The notes: generated from the sequence alone by a model not told the origin. A stretch of DNA of 64,000 nucleotides from Parapedobacter composti (GCF_900112315.1 NZ_FOLL01000001.1:620001-684000), one strand, 5' to 3'. Positions 27,950-36,526 are shown, counted from the stretch's first letter. Made by a program: numbers and translations.

Positions 27950-28201
27950 ATGGCTATAAAAAAAGAAAATGCGAAGGTGTCTGCCGGCGGCGAGAAGCTG
28001 AAAGACAAAAAAGGAGAGGATCTGATCCGTGCGCGGCGTGATCTGAAGGAAAAAAAAGAGCAGAAAAATTATGAAGCAGGCATCGATCCGCAGGTCGATC
28101 AACTGAACACTGTTCCTGAGGGAGAAGGGCATGAACGTGGTCGGGCCAAGCCCGGCGGCGGTAATCGCATGCATACTGATAAGCTAAAGCAAGATAAGTA
28201 G
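27950..28201 (+). CDS. Small charged protein of unknown function
   Basis: The 83-residue protein is read from the ATG at 27950 because a longer frame back to 27665 runs antisense to the SDR gene. It is highly charged and hydrophilic (GEKLKDKKGEDLIRARRDLKEKKEQ), has no membrane segment and is probably disordered or helical. Its tail is rich in Gly, Arg and Lys. It resembles small stress-induced hydrophilic proteins in composition only. Divergent from the SDR gene across 153 bases. Confidence 0.55.
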   Translation: MAIKKENAKVSAGGEKLKDKKGEDLIRARRDLKEKKEQKNYEAGIDPQVDQLNTVPEGEGHERGRAKPGGGNRMHTDKLKQDK

Positions 28202-28348
28202 GTCAGCTAATCCTTCATATCAATGTACTACGCAACAGACTGTCATATTAGCGCCAAAAGCCAAGGGCAGACGCAAGTTTCATCACCGCTGAACGCGCGT
28301 GATGAAAACGTAGGTTTTATGGGGCCTTTGAAGAACAACGGTTTTCGA

Positions 28349-28726
28349 ATGAAGAAAAAGAAGATTCTATACATTGAAGACGACACCGATATTGCCGATA
28401 TTGTAGTTGAGATTATGCGGTTTGAAGAATATGAAGTTATTATAGACAACGGCAAATTAATGTATAAGCATTTGAAGGAGCACGATATTGGCCTGATCTT
28501 GATGGATGAAGGCCTGAGCTGGTGTTGGGGCAGCACCCTCTGTAAAGAACTTCGGGAGCGGGATGATACGGCTCATATCCCCATCATTATGATTTCGGCG
28601 GTCAGAGAAATCGATGATATAGCACAACATTGCGGAGCGAATGCGTATATCCGTAAACCATTTGAAATTTACGATATCATTGATGCCGTAAATCAATATT
28701 ATCCGAAAGCGGATCCAACTGTTTGA
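28349..28726 (+). CDS. Single-domain response regulator, atypical
   Basis: The 125-residue receiver domain is read from ATG 28349 (MKKKKILYIEDDTDIAD). An acidic pair at EDD, the phospho-accepting aspartate in LILMDEGLS, the Ser of MISA and the lysine of IRKPFE are all kept. The segment after the aspartate (EGLSWCWGSTLC) is unlike the usual LPxxxG loop, so the dimer or partner surface may differ. No output domain is present. The next genes follow on the same strand. Confidence 0.85.
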   Translation: MKKKKILYIEDDTDIADIVVEIMRFEEYEVIIDNGKLMYKHLKEHDIGLILMDEGLSWCWGSTLCKELRERDDTAHIPIIMISAVREIDDIAQHCGANAYIRKPFEIYDIIDAVNQYYPKADPTV

Positions 28727-28749
28727 GTTTAACTAAAAAAGTGTGGCGT

Positions 28750-28947
28750 ATGAAAAGGAATAAAGTAAATCAGGTACATCCACCTGCCTTGCACCACAAC
28801 CTTCTGCACGACAGAGAAGAAACGGCGGGCGAAGATAAGCGTAATGAGCTGGCGGGAATTCGGATGCTGGAAAACCTGAAAATGGCTTTGTTTTTCAGTC
28901 GCATACAGAGCCAGATGGGCAAGGAGCAAAAAGACGGGGATGACTGA
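28750..28947 (+). CDS. Small hydrophilic protein, unknown
   Basis: A possible 65-residue product from ATG 28750 (MKRNKVNQVHPPALHHN), or 74 residues from an upstream TTG. It is charged, with a helical segment (ELAGIRMLENLKMALFFSRIQSQMG). It overlaps the next gene by 8 bases in a run of same-strand genes, which is the main support for it being real. No function is recognised. Confidence 0.4.
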   Translation: MKRNKVNQVHPPALHHNLLHDREETAGEDKRNELAGIRMLENLKMALFFSRIQSQMGKEQKDGDD

Positions 28948-29194
28948 CTGTGCATGGCGTCTTTTACGTTTGTTGAGACGGTGGGCTACAGGCTCGGTCC
29001 ATAAGTTTGCTCAAGAGCTAAGCGTGGAACCTCCGGAACTGCTTGAGGCGGTTTCGGAATTGCAGGGGTTTGGGCTTATGGTTGTCTATCCCATGAAAGA
29101 CGGCGTTTCGTCTACCAATGCCATGTTGGAGATAACACAGGAGGGGCTTGACTTCATTGAAAAGTACGACGGCCAAATCGATTCGGAGACTTAA
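28940..29194 (+). CDS. Small winged-helix-like protein
   Basis: The 84-residue protein has a helix-turn-helix-like order: ATGSVHKFAQELSVEPPELLEAVSELQGFGL followed by a beta wing (MVVYPMKDG) and a terminal helix (LEITQEGLDFIEKY). This resembles small MarR/ArsR-like winged helices without an effector domain. It overlaps the gene before it by 8 bases and the topoisomerase IB gene by 47, so the three are probably co-translated. DNA binding is inferred. Confidence 0.55.
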   Translation: MTDCAWRLLRLLRRWATGSVHKFAQELSVEPPELLEAVSELQGFGLMVVYPMKDGVSSTNAMLEITQEGLDFIEKYDGQIDSET

Positions 29195-30203
29195 GCAGGC
29201 CAAGCTCCGCTACCTACCGGATGTTATGCCGGGTTACAGCCGCATTAGATGCGGACGGGGATTTTACTACACAGACAGTTCCGGAAAGCGGATAACCGAC
29301 CCGTTACTGCTGGAACGGTTCCGGGCCTTGGTTATCCCCCCCGCGTGGAAGAACGTCTGGATAAGCCCGAGTAGCCGGGGGCATTTACAGGCTACCGGCA
29401 TTGATGAAGAGGGCCGCAAACAATACCGATATCATCCCGAATGGACAAAAGATAGGCAGCAGGAAAAACTGGCACGCATGGTTGCTTTCGGCTTTGCTTT
29501 ACCCCGGATCCGGAAGCAAGTAGCCGCCGATTTTCGGGTTAATGCGTTTACATTGGAGAAGGTCACCGCCGTCGCCCTGAGGGTCATGGAGGCTACGCTG
29601 ATTCGGGTCGGCAACGAGCAATACCGAAGGAAGTATGGAAGCCATGGACTAACCACATTAAAGAAAAAGCACATCAGCATCGCTCAGAACGAAGTGATGT
29701 TCAAATTCAGGGGAAAAAAAGGTGTATGGCAGGAAATTACCGTAAGAAGCGCGAGTCTGGCTGAGGTGTTGAGCATGTTGTGCCAACTACCCGGTGCTGC
29801 GCTTTTCCAATACGTGGATGATGCAGGAAGCAGGCATCGCCTGAACCCGGTACTGATTAATGCCTATATTCAACGCTGTCTTGATGGGAGCTTTTCCTCC
29901 AAGGATTATCGGACGTGGTATGCCGGGCTTTGGGCGTTCCGTCTGTTTGCCAGGCAACCTGACCCTAAGGACGAAAAAGAATGCAAAGCCATTATTCTGT
30001 CGGTGTTGGATGCTGTTTCCAGACGCCTGGGCAACACGCGGACGGTCTGCAAACAATATTATGTACCTGATAGCCTTATCACTGCTTATGAAAAGGGTGT
30101 GTTACAGCCCTATTTGCGCAACAGCTTAAACAGCAAAGGCATATCCACGCCACGGCAAACCGAAAACCAATTTCTGGCTTTCCTGAAAGACGCTGCAAAA
30201 TAG
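29148..30203 (+). CDS. DNA topoisomerase IB (poxvirus-like)
   Basis: The protein has about 351 residues. The N-terminal domain shows LRYLPDVMPGYSRI and YHPEWTKDRQQEKLARM. The catalytic domain carries KKKHISIAQNEVMFKFRGKKG and ends with the active tyrosine in CKQYYVP near residue 304. The enzyme nicks one strand through a 3'-phosphotyrosyl bond and relaxes supercoils without ATP. No ATG fits: the conserved N-terminus demands a start before 29208, so TTG at 29148 or 29157 is used. Confidence 0.9.
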   Translation: MTSLKSTTAKSIRRLKQAKLRYLPDVMPGYSRIRCGRGFYYTDSSGKRITDPLLLERFRALVIPPAWKNVWISPSSRGHLQATGIDEEGRKQYRYHPEWTKDRQQEKLARMVAFGFALPRIRKQVAADFRVNAFTLEKVTAVALRVMEATLIRVGNEQYRRKYGSHGLTTLKKKHISIAQNEVMFKFRGKKGVWQEITVRSASLAEVLSMLCQLPGAALFQYVDDAGSRHRLNPVLINAYIQRCLDGSFSSKDYRTWYAGLWAFRLFARQPDPKDEKECKAIILSVLDAVSRRLGNTRTVCKQYYVPDSLITAYEKGVLQPYLRNSLNSKGISTPRQTENQFLAFLKDAAK

Positions 30204-30214
30204 CCAGGTTTGTA

Positions 30215-31330
30215 CTATTTTCTCTCAAATTTTCTTTTCAGTGCCTGAAAATGATGGGTTTTGCCTTTAGGGGAATCGGCTGGGCCGATAAGGATGCCAT
30301 ACGGCTTAAGCTCGGGAACGTTATCACAAATGATTTTGATAATGCCCACCACCGGGATGGCCAGGGCCATGCCCGCGATACCCCATAGTAGCTCGCCGGC
30401 CACCAACCCCATGATGGTAAACAGCGGATTGATGTTCACCCGTTGCCCCACAACAAGGGGTTCCAGAATATAGGTTTGCAGAAACTGGACAATCACATAT
30501 ACCGCTACCACACCCAGCACCATGCCTGCGTCGCCGCCTTGGGCCAGTGCTGCGATAAGGGCAATCACGCTGCCGACGAAGTTGCCTAAAAATGGTACAA
30601 TTTCAAGCAACCCGCAAATCATGGCAAACAGTATCGCCCCCTGTAGTCCGATGATGGTGAAGCCGATGCCGTACATTACCCAAAGGCAGGCCACCATGGC
30701 AAACAAACCGATCAAATAGTGACCCGACACAGCTATCGATTTATGGATTATACGGTTTGTGTCTCTTTTTTTGCTCTCGGGAACCATGTGGATAATGGCC
30801 TTTTTGAGGTGCGAACGGTAAAATATAAGCAGATAAGTGTAAACCACCACCAGCACGGTATTCACCGCCACGTCCGCCAATGTGTTAACAATGGTAAAAA
30901 GCCAGGTCCCCGCCTGATTGGAAGCCTCTTTGCCCTGTTCCTTGACCAATTTTTCCTGTTCGTGGACCGCAATACCGAAGGTGTCGCTTACCCATGCCCG
31001 CAACGCCTCCAGTTTGGCTCCAACCTGCTCCTTCATTCCGGCGAAGTCTGCCGTCAGCCGGTTAATCTGCCATGAAAGCACCAAACCAATTACCGTGATT
31101 GCGCCAATAAACGCCAGAACAGGGATAAAAGCCGACAGTGCCCTGCCGAGCCCCAATTTTTCCAGCCATTCGCTGGCGCCATTCAGTAGCATGGCCAATA
31201 GCCCTGCAAGCACAACAGGAATCAAAAATGAGGCAGCGAAATACAGGCTGGCAATCGAAAGTGTAATAATCAGGATGATGTTAGCGGTACGCGTGGTGGT
31301 TGCAGCTGATCCATTAGTTCCCCCTGGCAT
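30215..31330 (-). CDS. AI-2E family transporter (PerM/YdiK-like permease)
   Basis: The 371-residue membrane protein has about seven or eight hydrophobic helices. The family layout is two N-terminal helices (IILIITLSIASLYFAASFLIPVVLAG), a periplasmic stretch at about 75-140 and a C-terminal bundle with LEIVPFLGNFVGSVIA and INPLFTIMGLVAGELLWG. Members export autoinducer-2 or act as ion transporters; which applies here is open. Its start overlaps the end of the ECF sigma gene by 17 bases, suggesting joint expression. Confidence 0.9.
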   Translation of the reverse strand: MPGGTNGSAATTTRTANIILIITLSIASLYFAASFLIPVVLAGLLAMLLNGASEWLEKLGLGRALSAFIPVLAFIGAITVIGLVLSWQINRLTADFAGMKEQVGAKLEALRAWVSDTFGIAVHEQEKLVKEQGKEASNQAGTWLFTIVNTLADVAVNTVLVVVYTYLLIFYRSHLKKAIIHMVPESKKRDTNRIIHKSIAVSGHYLIGLFAMVACLWVMYGIGFTIIGLQGAILFAMICGLLEIVPFLGNFVGSVIALIAALAQGGDAGMVLGVVAVYVIVQFLQTYILEPLVVGQRVNINPLFTIMGLVAGELLWGIAGMALAIPVVGIIKIICDNVPELKPYGILIGPADSPKGKTHHFQALKRKFERK

Positions 31331-31826
31331 ACGGTTTTAGCTTTTTTTTCAGTTGCTGCCTTGCTACGTGTATCCGGGTTTTGACCGTTCCAATCGGAAT
31401 CTGGAAGTGCTCGGCAATTTCATGGTATTTATAACCTTCGTAATACATGGAAAAAGGATAATAATACTCTTCAGACAGTTTTGACAATGCCCGCTCGATG
31501 TCTTCCATGATAAACTTTCCTTCTGCGGCGTTGCAAAGGGCACTTTTGAATAGATCGGATGATGAAATGGTTTGCGGCTTAATGATAATGGAATTGGTCT
31601 TGACTTTTCTCCGGTAGTAATTGATGAAGGTATTCTTCAATATGGTATAAAGCCAAGCCTGTAAGTTGGTGCCCTCTTTGAATTTGTTGTAATAGGAAAA
31701 TGCCTTGAGAAGGGTATCCTGCACCAAATCGTTTGCGTTCTCTTCATCACGGGTGAAATAAAAAGCGTAATTATTTAACGCGCCGGCTTCCTGTATCACT
31801 TTGGAGTTAAATTCGATCTTATTCAT
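31314..31826 (-). CDS. ECF-type RNA polymerase sigma factor (third)
   Basis: The 170-residue protein has sigma-2 (TRDEENANDLVQDTLLKAFSYY and LQAWLYTILKNTFINYYRR, residues 24-75) and sigma-4 (about 112-165, LSEEYYYPFSMYYEGYKYHEIAEHFQIPIGTVKTRIHVARQQL). No anti-sigma gene follows; it overlaps an AI-2E family transporter gene instead. A long upstream region with a perfect dyad precedes it. Its place in the stress region makes a stress role likely, but that is inference. Confidence 0.93.
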   Translation of the reverse strand: MNKIEFNSKVIQEAGALNNYAFYFTRDEENANDLVQDTLLKAFSYYNKFKEGTNLQAWLYTILKNTFINYYRRKVKTNSIIIKPQTISSSDLFKSALCNAAEGKFIMEDIERALSKLSEEYYYPFSMYYEGYKYHEIAEHFQIPIGTVKTRIHVARQQLKKKLKPYARGN

Positions 31827-32269
31827 AACCTATGGCATTTATCGTTTCAAGTGCGTTTGTGTTAGATAATCTGGCCGGTAAGCTTCGTCACCGAAGTTAC
31901 GTTTGCTGTTTCGTTTTTTAAGAAGTTCCCGTAAAATTCCAAACGACACAATACGTCGTTTGGAAGCTCAATACTAAAAAAGTTGATAAAACATAAAAAC
32001 ATTATTTATCACGCTATTTTGCATACTTGCAGGCGTTGTTTTTTCTCAGTTTTTATGATCGTTATTTTTTTTAATGAACTGTATTGGACTGTTTGTTTTA
32101 ATACGCTTGTTTTAATAGCTGCCCAATCGCTGTTAGATGCCAACAACCCGGGGTAGATTTTTGTTTGAAAAATTTTAAAAAAAATCTGAACGCACTCTTT
32201 TACTGTTCGTTAGGCGAATATAATGCATTTGTTATATATATCATTGTTTTCTTATTTGTAACAATATTG
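31827..32269. other. Long A+T-rich intergenic region upstream of ECF sigma factor
   Basis: This 443-base stretch separates the sigma gene (start 31826) from the second YihY gene (end 32270), both on the minus strand. It holds a perfect inverted repeat (31937-31965), a repeated TTGTTTTAATA (32093-32103 and 32107-32117) and several A/T tracts. No convincing coding frame was found; a plus-strand frame from 32165 runs antisense into the YihY gene and looks non-coding. Confidence 0.5.
31937..31965. repeat. Perfect 11-bp inverted repeat
   Basis: TTCCAAACGAC (31937-31947) and GTCGTTTGGAA (31955-31965) are exact reverse complements separated by 7 bases. It lies 111 bases before the ECF sigma start. 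On the minus strand TTTT follows the repeat, so it could also act as a weak terminator for transcripts from the YihY gene. Confidence 0.6.
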
Positions 32270-33226
32270 TTATTGTTTTCCGGCACTGTCCTCGTGCTTT
32301 CGGGGAATGTGCTTTACATCAAGCTCGGTTTCCTTTTCTTCCACATGTACTGCAAATTCTGCCGGAGCAATGCGGGTGCCATGAAAGTCTGCATATGCCC
32401 GCGTAAAGGATGCCCCAATATAGAGGATGGCGGCCGTATAATAGACCCATAATAACACAACGATCAAGGAGCCCGCAGCACCATAGGCGGATGCCTGCCC
32501 TGCTGTCTGAATGTAAAAGCCTATTAGAAACCGGCCAATCATAAACAACACCGCAGTGAACAACGCTCCGGAACGGACATCTTTCCATCGGATACGGACA
32601 TCCGGCAAAAATTTGAAAATGATGCCGAACAGGATGCTGATAACAAAGAAATTGATGACAAGGTCAATAGTAACAGACAGGTAAACCGCCAGATCAGAAA
32701 ACGCCTGTCGCACATAATCCATAAAGAGCATCAGCAGTCCGTTAATGATTAACGACACGATAAGCAGAAAGCCAAGCGAAAGTACGATGGAGGAAGAAAG
32801 CAGCCTGTCTTGGATGAATTTTAACCACCCCCGTTTAGGTTTCGGCTTAATTTCCCAGATTCGGTTGATGGAATGCTGCATATCGGCAAACACGGTTGTA
32901 GCGCCGAGCAGCAGCGTGGCTATGCCGATAACAAGCGCTAAGGTATTACCTCCTTTTAACCGTACATTGCGGAGCATCTCCTGTACCTGAATGGCAGCAT
33001 CATTGCCGATAAGCCCGTTTATCTCTTGGAAAACCCGCCCTTCCACCGCCTCGCGCCCGAAAAACAAGGCAGCTAATGAAATAACCAATACCAGCAATGG
33101 GGCCAATGAAAAAACCGTGTAATAGGCCAGGGATGCACTGAATTTCAAGCCTCTCACTTCCATGAATATGGCAAAGGTATTTTTTAGAATAGTAAACCAG
33201 CGTTTAAAAAAGTTCGTAGTTTCCAT
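32270..33226 (-). CDS. YihY/BrkB-family (UPF0761) inner membrane protein, copy 2
   Basis: The protein has about 318 residues, read from the METTNFFKRW start. It is a clear paralogue of the gene at 1372: SASLAYYTVFSLAPLL, NRIWEIKPKPKRGW and ASAYGAAGSLIVVLLWVYYTAAILYIGASF align position for position. About six membrane helices and a charged C-terminal tail are present. Function unknown. A small two-helix membrane protein gene lies upstream on the same strand. Confidence 0.88.
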   Translation of the reverse strand: METTNFFKRWFTILKNTFAIFMEVRGLKFSASLAYYTVFSLAPLLVLVISLAALFFGREAVEGRVFQEINGLIGNDAAIQVQEMLRNVRLKGGNTLALVIGIATLLLGATTVFADMQHSINRIWEIKPKPKRGWLKFIQDRLLSSSIVLSLGFLLIVSLIINGLLMLFMDYVRQAFSDLAVYLSVTIDLVINFFVISILFGIIFKFLPDVRIRWKDVRSGALFTAVLFMIGRFLIGFYIQTAGQASAYGAAGSLIVVLLWVYYTAAILYIGASFTRAYADFHGTRIAPAEFAVHVEEKETELDVKHIPRKHEDSAGKQ

Positions 33227-33271
33227 AATAATCATTTAACGGTTCCTTCCCGGTTGGTCTGGCAGCAACGC

Positions 33272-33448
33272 TTAATATTCGCTGAAATAAATGGCGAATA
33301 TGGTTAAAGCTGCCACCACACATACAGCGCTAAGGATAATAAGCACTACCCCGATGGATTCATGGATATATATCCAAGCGAATCTGCCGAACATGGCGGC
33401 GAGCGCGGCCAGTACAAGAGCAATCGCCAATTTTTTCCTGTTTTTCAT
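33272..33448 (-). CDS. Small two-helix membrane protein
   Basis: The 58-residue protein from ATG 33448 (MKNRKKLAIAL) has two hydrophobic helices: LAIALVLAALAAMFGRFAW and VVLIILSAVCVVAALTIFAIYF. An upstream start four codons earlier is possible. The gene lies 45 bases upstream of the YihY paralogue on the same strand and may be co-transcribed. Function unknown. Confidence 0.55.
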   Translation of the reverse strand: MKNRKKLAIALVLAALAAMFGRFAWIYIHESIGVVLIILSAVCVVAALTIFAIYFSEY

Positions 33449-33524
33449 TATTGTAATCAACAGTTAGCGGTCCGGTTTGTTGGTATTTTTTGAAGTTCAA
33501 AAAACGATAGTTGACTTATAAACA

Positions 33525-33928
33525 ATGGTTTTAACGCCGAAAGCTGAGTTAACGGAGAATGATATTAAGCGCGGATTGCGCATGGTGATCTGGCTTTTTT
33601 AGTGGCTATGGCGCTGCTGCCCGGTGCCAATAATGCGCAGATTGGGTTGCTCGCCGCGCTGCCTATGATTACAATTTTCCAATTGTTATCCATCCTGCTT
33701 GTACAGCGATTCAATAACAGGCGTGCGCTGTCTGTAGTTTGTATAGCACTGGCTCGGATTCCATTGCTGGTGGTTGGTATGCTGGTGTACACAAGGACAT
33801 GCCGGCAGCATATGAAAGACGCGATGATCATCGGCAACCTGATTACATGGAATAATCAGTCGCGGGCCATCCTGAAGCTGAAGCGGAAGTGGTCTGATGT
33901 TACCTCCGCCGCCTCGTCCGATAAATGA
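33525..33928 (+). pseudogene. Decayed MFS transporter, N-terminal remnant
   Basis: From ATG 33525 the frame reads MVLTPKAELTENDIKRGLRMVIW and hits a stop at 33600. One base out of frame it continues as FLVAMALLPGANNAQIGLL and RFNNRRALSVVCIALARIPLLVVGML. Together these look like the first 100 or so residues of a large MFS transporter with an internal deletion, a frameshift and loss of roughly three quarters of the gene. The sequence after about 33785 no longer looks like MFS. Confidence 0.65.
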
Positions 33929-33983
33929 CGTAAGCCAGTATCCCAATAATAAAAACCGCGCCGAATAGTATTGCGAAAAACAT
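33900..33983 (-). CDS. Possible 27-residue single-span membrane peptide
   Basis: A short frame encodes one hydrophobic helix (MFFAILFGAVFIIGILAYV) followed by a strongly basic end (IYRTRRRR). This is the composition of many real bacterial micro-membrane proteins. It lies antisense to the 3' end of the MFS remnant. No ribosome-binding site or neighbour supports it. Confidence 0.3.
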   Translation of the reverse strand: MFFAILFGAVFIIGILAYVIYRTRRRR

Positions 33984-33996
33984 AAGGGGTACGTGT

Positions 33997-34004
33997 TAAC
34001 TTTG
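33997..34004 (+). promoter_or_regulatory. -7 promoter element upstream of the MBL hydrolase
   Basis: TAACTTTG matches TAnnTTTG and lies 151 bases before the start at 34155; a TTG at 33971-33973 is the nearest -33-like element. The same octamer recurs upstream of the histidine kinase at 40246. Confidence 0.4.
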
Positions 34005-34154
34005 TGTTTCTATCTTACAATGTGCAATCCGTTTGGTTTCATTTTTTTTAACATCCACCTTTTTCATGTGACGGAATCTGATGGAGGCCGCACATGGAAT
34101 GAACAATTCCTGTGTTGATTTGTATTTTTTTCACATCGACTATAAAAAGCAGCA

Positions 34155-34892
34155 ATGGAGGATGTCATTGTAACCGTTATCGGCTGTGGGGATGCATTTG
34201 CAAGCGGTGGACGGCGGCACACGTGCTTCCATATCAAAGCGCCGCATTCCAACTTGCTTATAGATTGCGGCGCAACCGCTTATCAAGGGTTAAAAGAACA
34301 GGGTGTATCCCTCGCCGAAATAGACACCGTGGTAATTTCCCATTTTCATGGCGACCATTACGGTGGCGTACCGTTCTTGCTTTTAGAGGAAGCGATCCGG
34401 CAGCGGGAAACCCCACTGACGATTATCAGTCCGCCGATGGGCAAAGAGCGGATCAATCAGCTCCTCAGCCAGCTTTATCCCGGCACCGACGTCGTCGGCA
34501 AACTGAACTTGTTATTTAAAACCTTCGTTCCGGATGGAGTTGTGCAGACCGATCGCGTCGAAGTGACGGCTTACCCGGTTATGCATACACCGGGTGCCTG
34601 TCCTCATGGTATACGGCTTGAGGTCGGCGGGAAGACCATCAGCTATTCCGGCGATACGGAGTGGACGGCTGTGCTGATAACGTTGGCGAGGCATGCGGAT
34701 CTGTTCATCTGTGAATGTAACTTCTTTGATTCAGAAATCAGCGGACATTTAAACTACCGCACGTTGCAGGTCTATGCAGAACAGTTGCAATGTAAGCGGT
34801 TATTACTTACCCATTTAGGGTTGGAAATGCTTCAGCAACAGGGTAACATCCGTTTTCCCTGTGCATACGACGGACAGCAAATCAGGTTGTAA
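34155..34892 (+). CDS. MBL-fold metallo-hydrolase (RNase Z-like group)
   Basis: The 245-residue protein has the zinc-binding HxHxDH motif in ISHFHGDHYGG near residue 57. Further metal ligands lie in YSGDTEWT (Asp) and LLLTHLG (His), and the N-terminal IGCGDAFASGGRRHTCF is typical of the RNase Z/arylsulfatase-like branch. It lacks the exosite arm of true RNase Z. Probable hydrolysis of a phosphodiester or ester; substrate unknown. Confidence 0.88.
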   Translation: MEDVIVTVIGCGDAFASGGRRHTCFHIKAPHSNLLIDCGATAYQGLKEQGVSLAEIDTVVISHFHGDHYGGVPFLLLEEAIRQRETPLTIISPPMGKERINQLLSQLYPGTDVVGKLNLLFKTFVPDGVVQTDRVEVTAYPVMHTPGACPHGIRLEVGGKTISYSGDTEWTAVLITLARHADLFICECNFFDSEISGHLNYRTLQVYAEQLQCKRLLLTHLGLEMLQQQGNIRFPCAYDGQQIRL

Positions 34893-34994
34893 TATTTTGC
34901 ATGAATTACTCAACAATTCCGTGGAGATGGCTGTTACTAACAGCAGTAGGGTTGCATTTGCAGCCATTTGTTCAACGATATAATACCGTAGATT

Positions 34995-36152
34995 ATGGCA
35001 ACATTAACAGCAAGTAGACTGAACACCGTATTGGGTTACCAAGAGGCGCCTGTATTTTCCCTTTATATGCCTACCCATCGTACACATCCGGACAACGCTA
35101 CAGATCCAGGGCTGTTCAGGGAACTTGTGCAACGGCTGGGCGCTATGGCTGAGGGTTATCCCAATAGCGAAGAGTCCAGGCCTATCCTTTCAAAATTCGA
35201 GGCGCTTGCCAATGATTATCAATTCTGGCAGCATACGCGGGATGGCTTAGCGATTTTTGCCACGAAGAACGCGTTTGATATTTACCGCTTGCGAAAGCCG
35301 GTTAGACCACTGGCGGTCGTAGCGGACAGCGCGCACGTTAAACCCTTATTGAAGTATCTCCAAGCCAATGACCGGTATCATCTGTTGGTGCTGACGACCA
35401 ATACCGCCCAGCTTTTCGAAGGCGATCGTTATCAATTAGACGAAATTGACATATCAGGCGACGACGTACCCGATGCAATGATTGATGCGTTGGATCATGA
35501 ACTGCGTGATCTCCATGCTACGTTGGCGGCTTACCGTACCGCCACGGGTGAAAAATGGGACACCGGACAGAACCATGGGTTGCGGAAAACGGCAATTGAA
35601 AACGATATTGAGCAATTTTTCAGGGCTGTCGACAGAGCCATCATGGCGAAGTATTCTATCCCGACCCGTCTTCCCTTAATTCTTGCTGCCTTGCCGGAAC
35701 ACCATCATATATTCCGGCAGGTGAGCCGCAATGGCCGATTGATGGAGGCTGGTATCAAAGTCGATGCCACCGCGTTAAACACAGCTGAATTGCAACGGCG
35801 GGCATGGCAGGTGATGGAGCCCAATTATACACAGCGGCTGGATAGGATCATCAGCACCTACCGGCAGGCAACTGCCGATGGCATGGGAGCCGACCAACTG
35901 GAACAGATTGTAAAAGATGCGTTTGACGGTAAAGTAGCTACATTGCTGCTGGAAGAAGACCGGATTATCCCCGGCCGGATTATGGGCCGCGCAGATGTGG
36001 TTTATCACACCTCCGGTGAAACGCCAGGAACCATAGACGATGTATTGGATGATCTGGCTGAAGTGGTAATGCGATTTGGCGGTGACGTATGGATCATACC
36101 TAACGATCGTATGCCTTCGGAAACCGGGGCGGCAGCCATTAACAGGTTCTAA
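34995..36152 (+). CDS. baeRF3-type bacterial release-factor-like protein
   Basis: The 385-residue protein opens with VFSLYMPTHRTHP and continues through an eRF1-like middle (FWQHTRDGLAIFATKNAFDIYRL, LVLTTNTAQLFEGDRYQLDE). It ends with an L7Ae-like domain (DDLAEVVMRFGGDVWIIPNDRMP). This is the layout of the bacterial archaeo-eukaryotic release factor (baeRF) families, proposed from sequence analysis to act at stalled or hibernating ribosomes. It overlaps the convergent 36149 gene by 4 bases. Confidence 0.8.
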   Translation: MATLTASRLNTVLGYQEAPVFSLYMPTHRTHPDNATDPGLFRELVQRLGAMAEGYPNSEESRPILSKFEALANDYQFWQHTRDGLAIFATKNAFDIYRLRKPVRPLAVVADSAHVKPLLKYLQANDRYHLLVLTTNTAQLFEGDRYQLDEIDISGDDVPDAMIDALDHELRDLHATLAAYRTATGEKWDTGQNHGLRKTAIENDIEQFFRAVDRAIMAKYSIPTRLPLILAALPEHHHIFRQVSRNGRLMEAGIKVDATALNTAELQRRAWQVMEPNYTQRLDRIISTYRQATADGMGADQLEQIVKDAFDGKVATLLLEEDRIIPGRIMGRADVVYHTSGETPGTIDDVLDDLAEVVMRFGGDVWIIPNDRMPSETGAAAINRF

Positions 36153-36397
36153 TGGTGCCTTATTTTGTCGATGAGCGCTTTCTTATTCAATTTTAAATAT
36201 CCCTTGATGCCGATTTTCTTGGCTTCGCGGATAAGTTCATCCTTTGTACGTTCATCCAATTTACTGGCTTTTCCGCCCTTTTGCCCGGCGTTGGGCGTGT
36301 TAGCAATGCGAGCAGCCTTTTCTTTACTGGTTCCTTTTTTTCGCAAGGCCTCGTATGTTGCGTCGTCTTTGATTTGTTTACCGTGATCTTTAGCCAT
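36149..36397 (-). CDS. Small Rho-N/SAP-like protein (DUF7218 type)
   Basis: The 82-residue protein begins KDDATYEALRKKGTSKEKAARIANTP, typical of a family of small stress proteins. It ends with a Rho-N-terminal-like helical hairpin (TKDELIREAKKIGIKGYLKLNKKALIDKIR) that usually binds nucleic acid. Strongly basic. Function unproven. Its end overlaps the baeRF gene end by 4 bases. Confidence 0.78.
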   Translation of the reverse strand: MAKDHGKQIKDDATYEALRKKGTSKEKAARIANTPNAGQKGGKASKLDERTKDELIREAKKIGIKGYLKLNKKALIDKIRHH

Positions 36398-36526
36398 AAT
36401 TTATCATGATAGTGTGTACAGGTTAAAGGATGCAAATGCTGAGCCAAATTGCCCGCGGCGTTGGGAAACAACTGCCATCAGTTTTTTGTTTAGTTCCATG
36501 TATCCCGCTAGCTAACAGTATTAAGA

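Noticed and set aside
32165-32452. A 95-residue plus-strand frame near the second YihY gene
   Set aside because: It is largely antisense to the YihY gene, and the non-antisense part is A/T-rich with no coding features.
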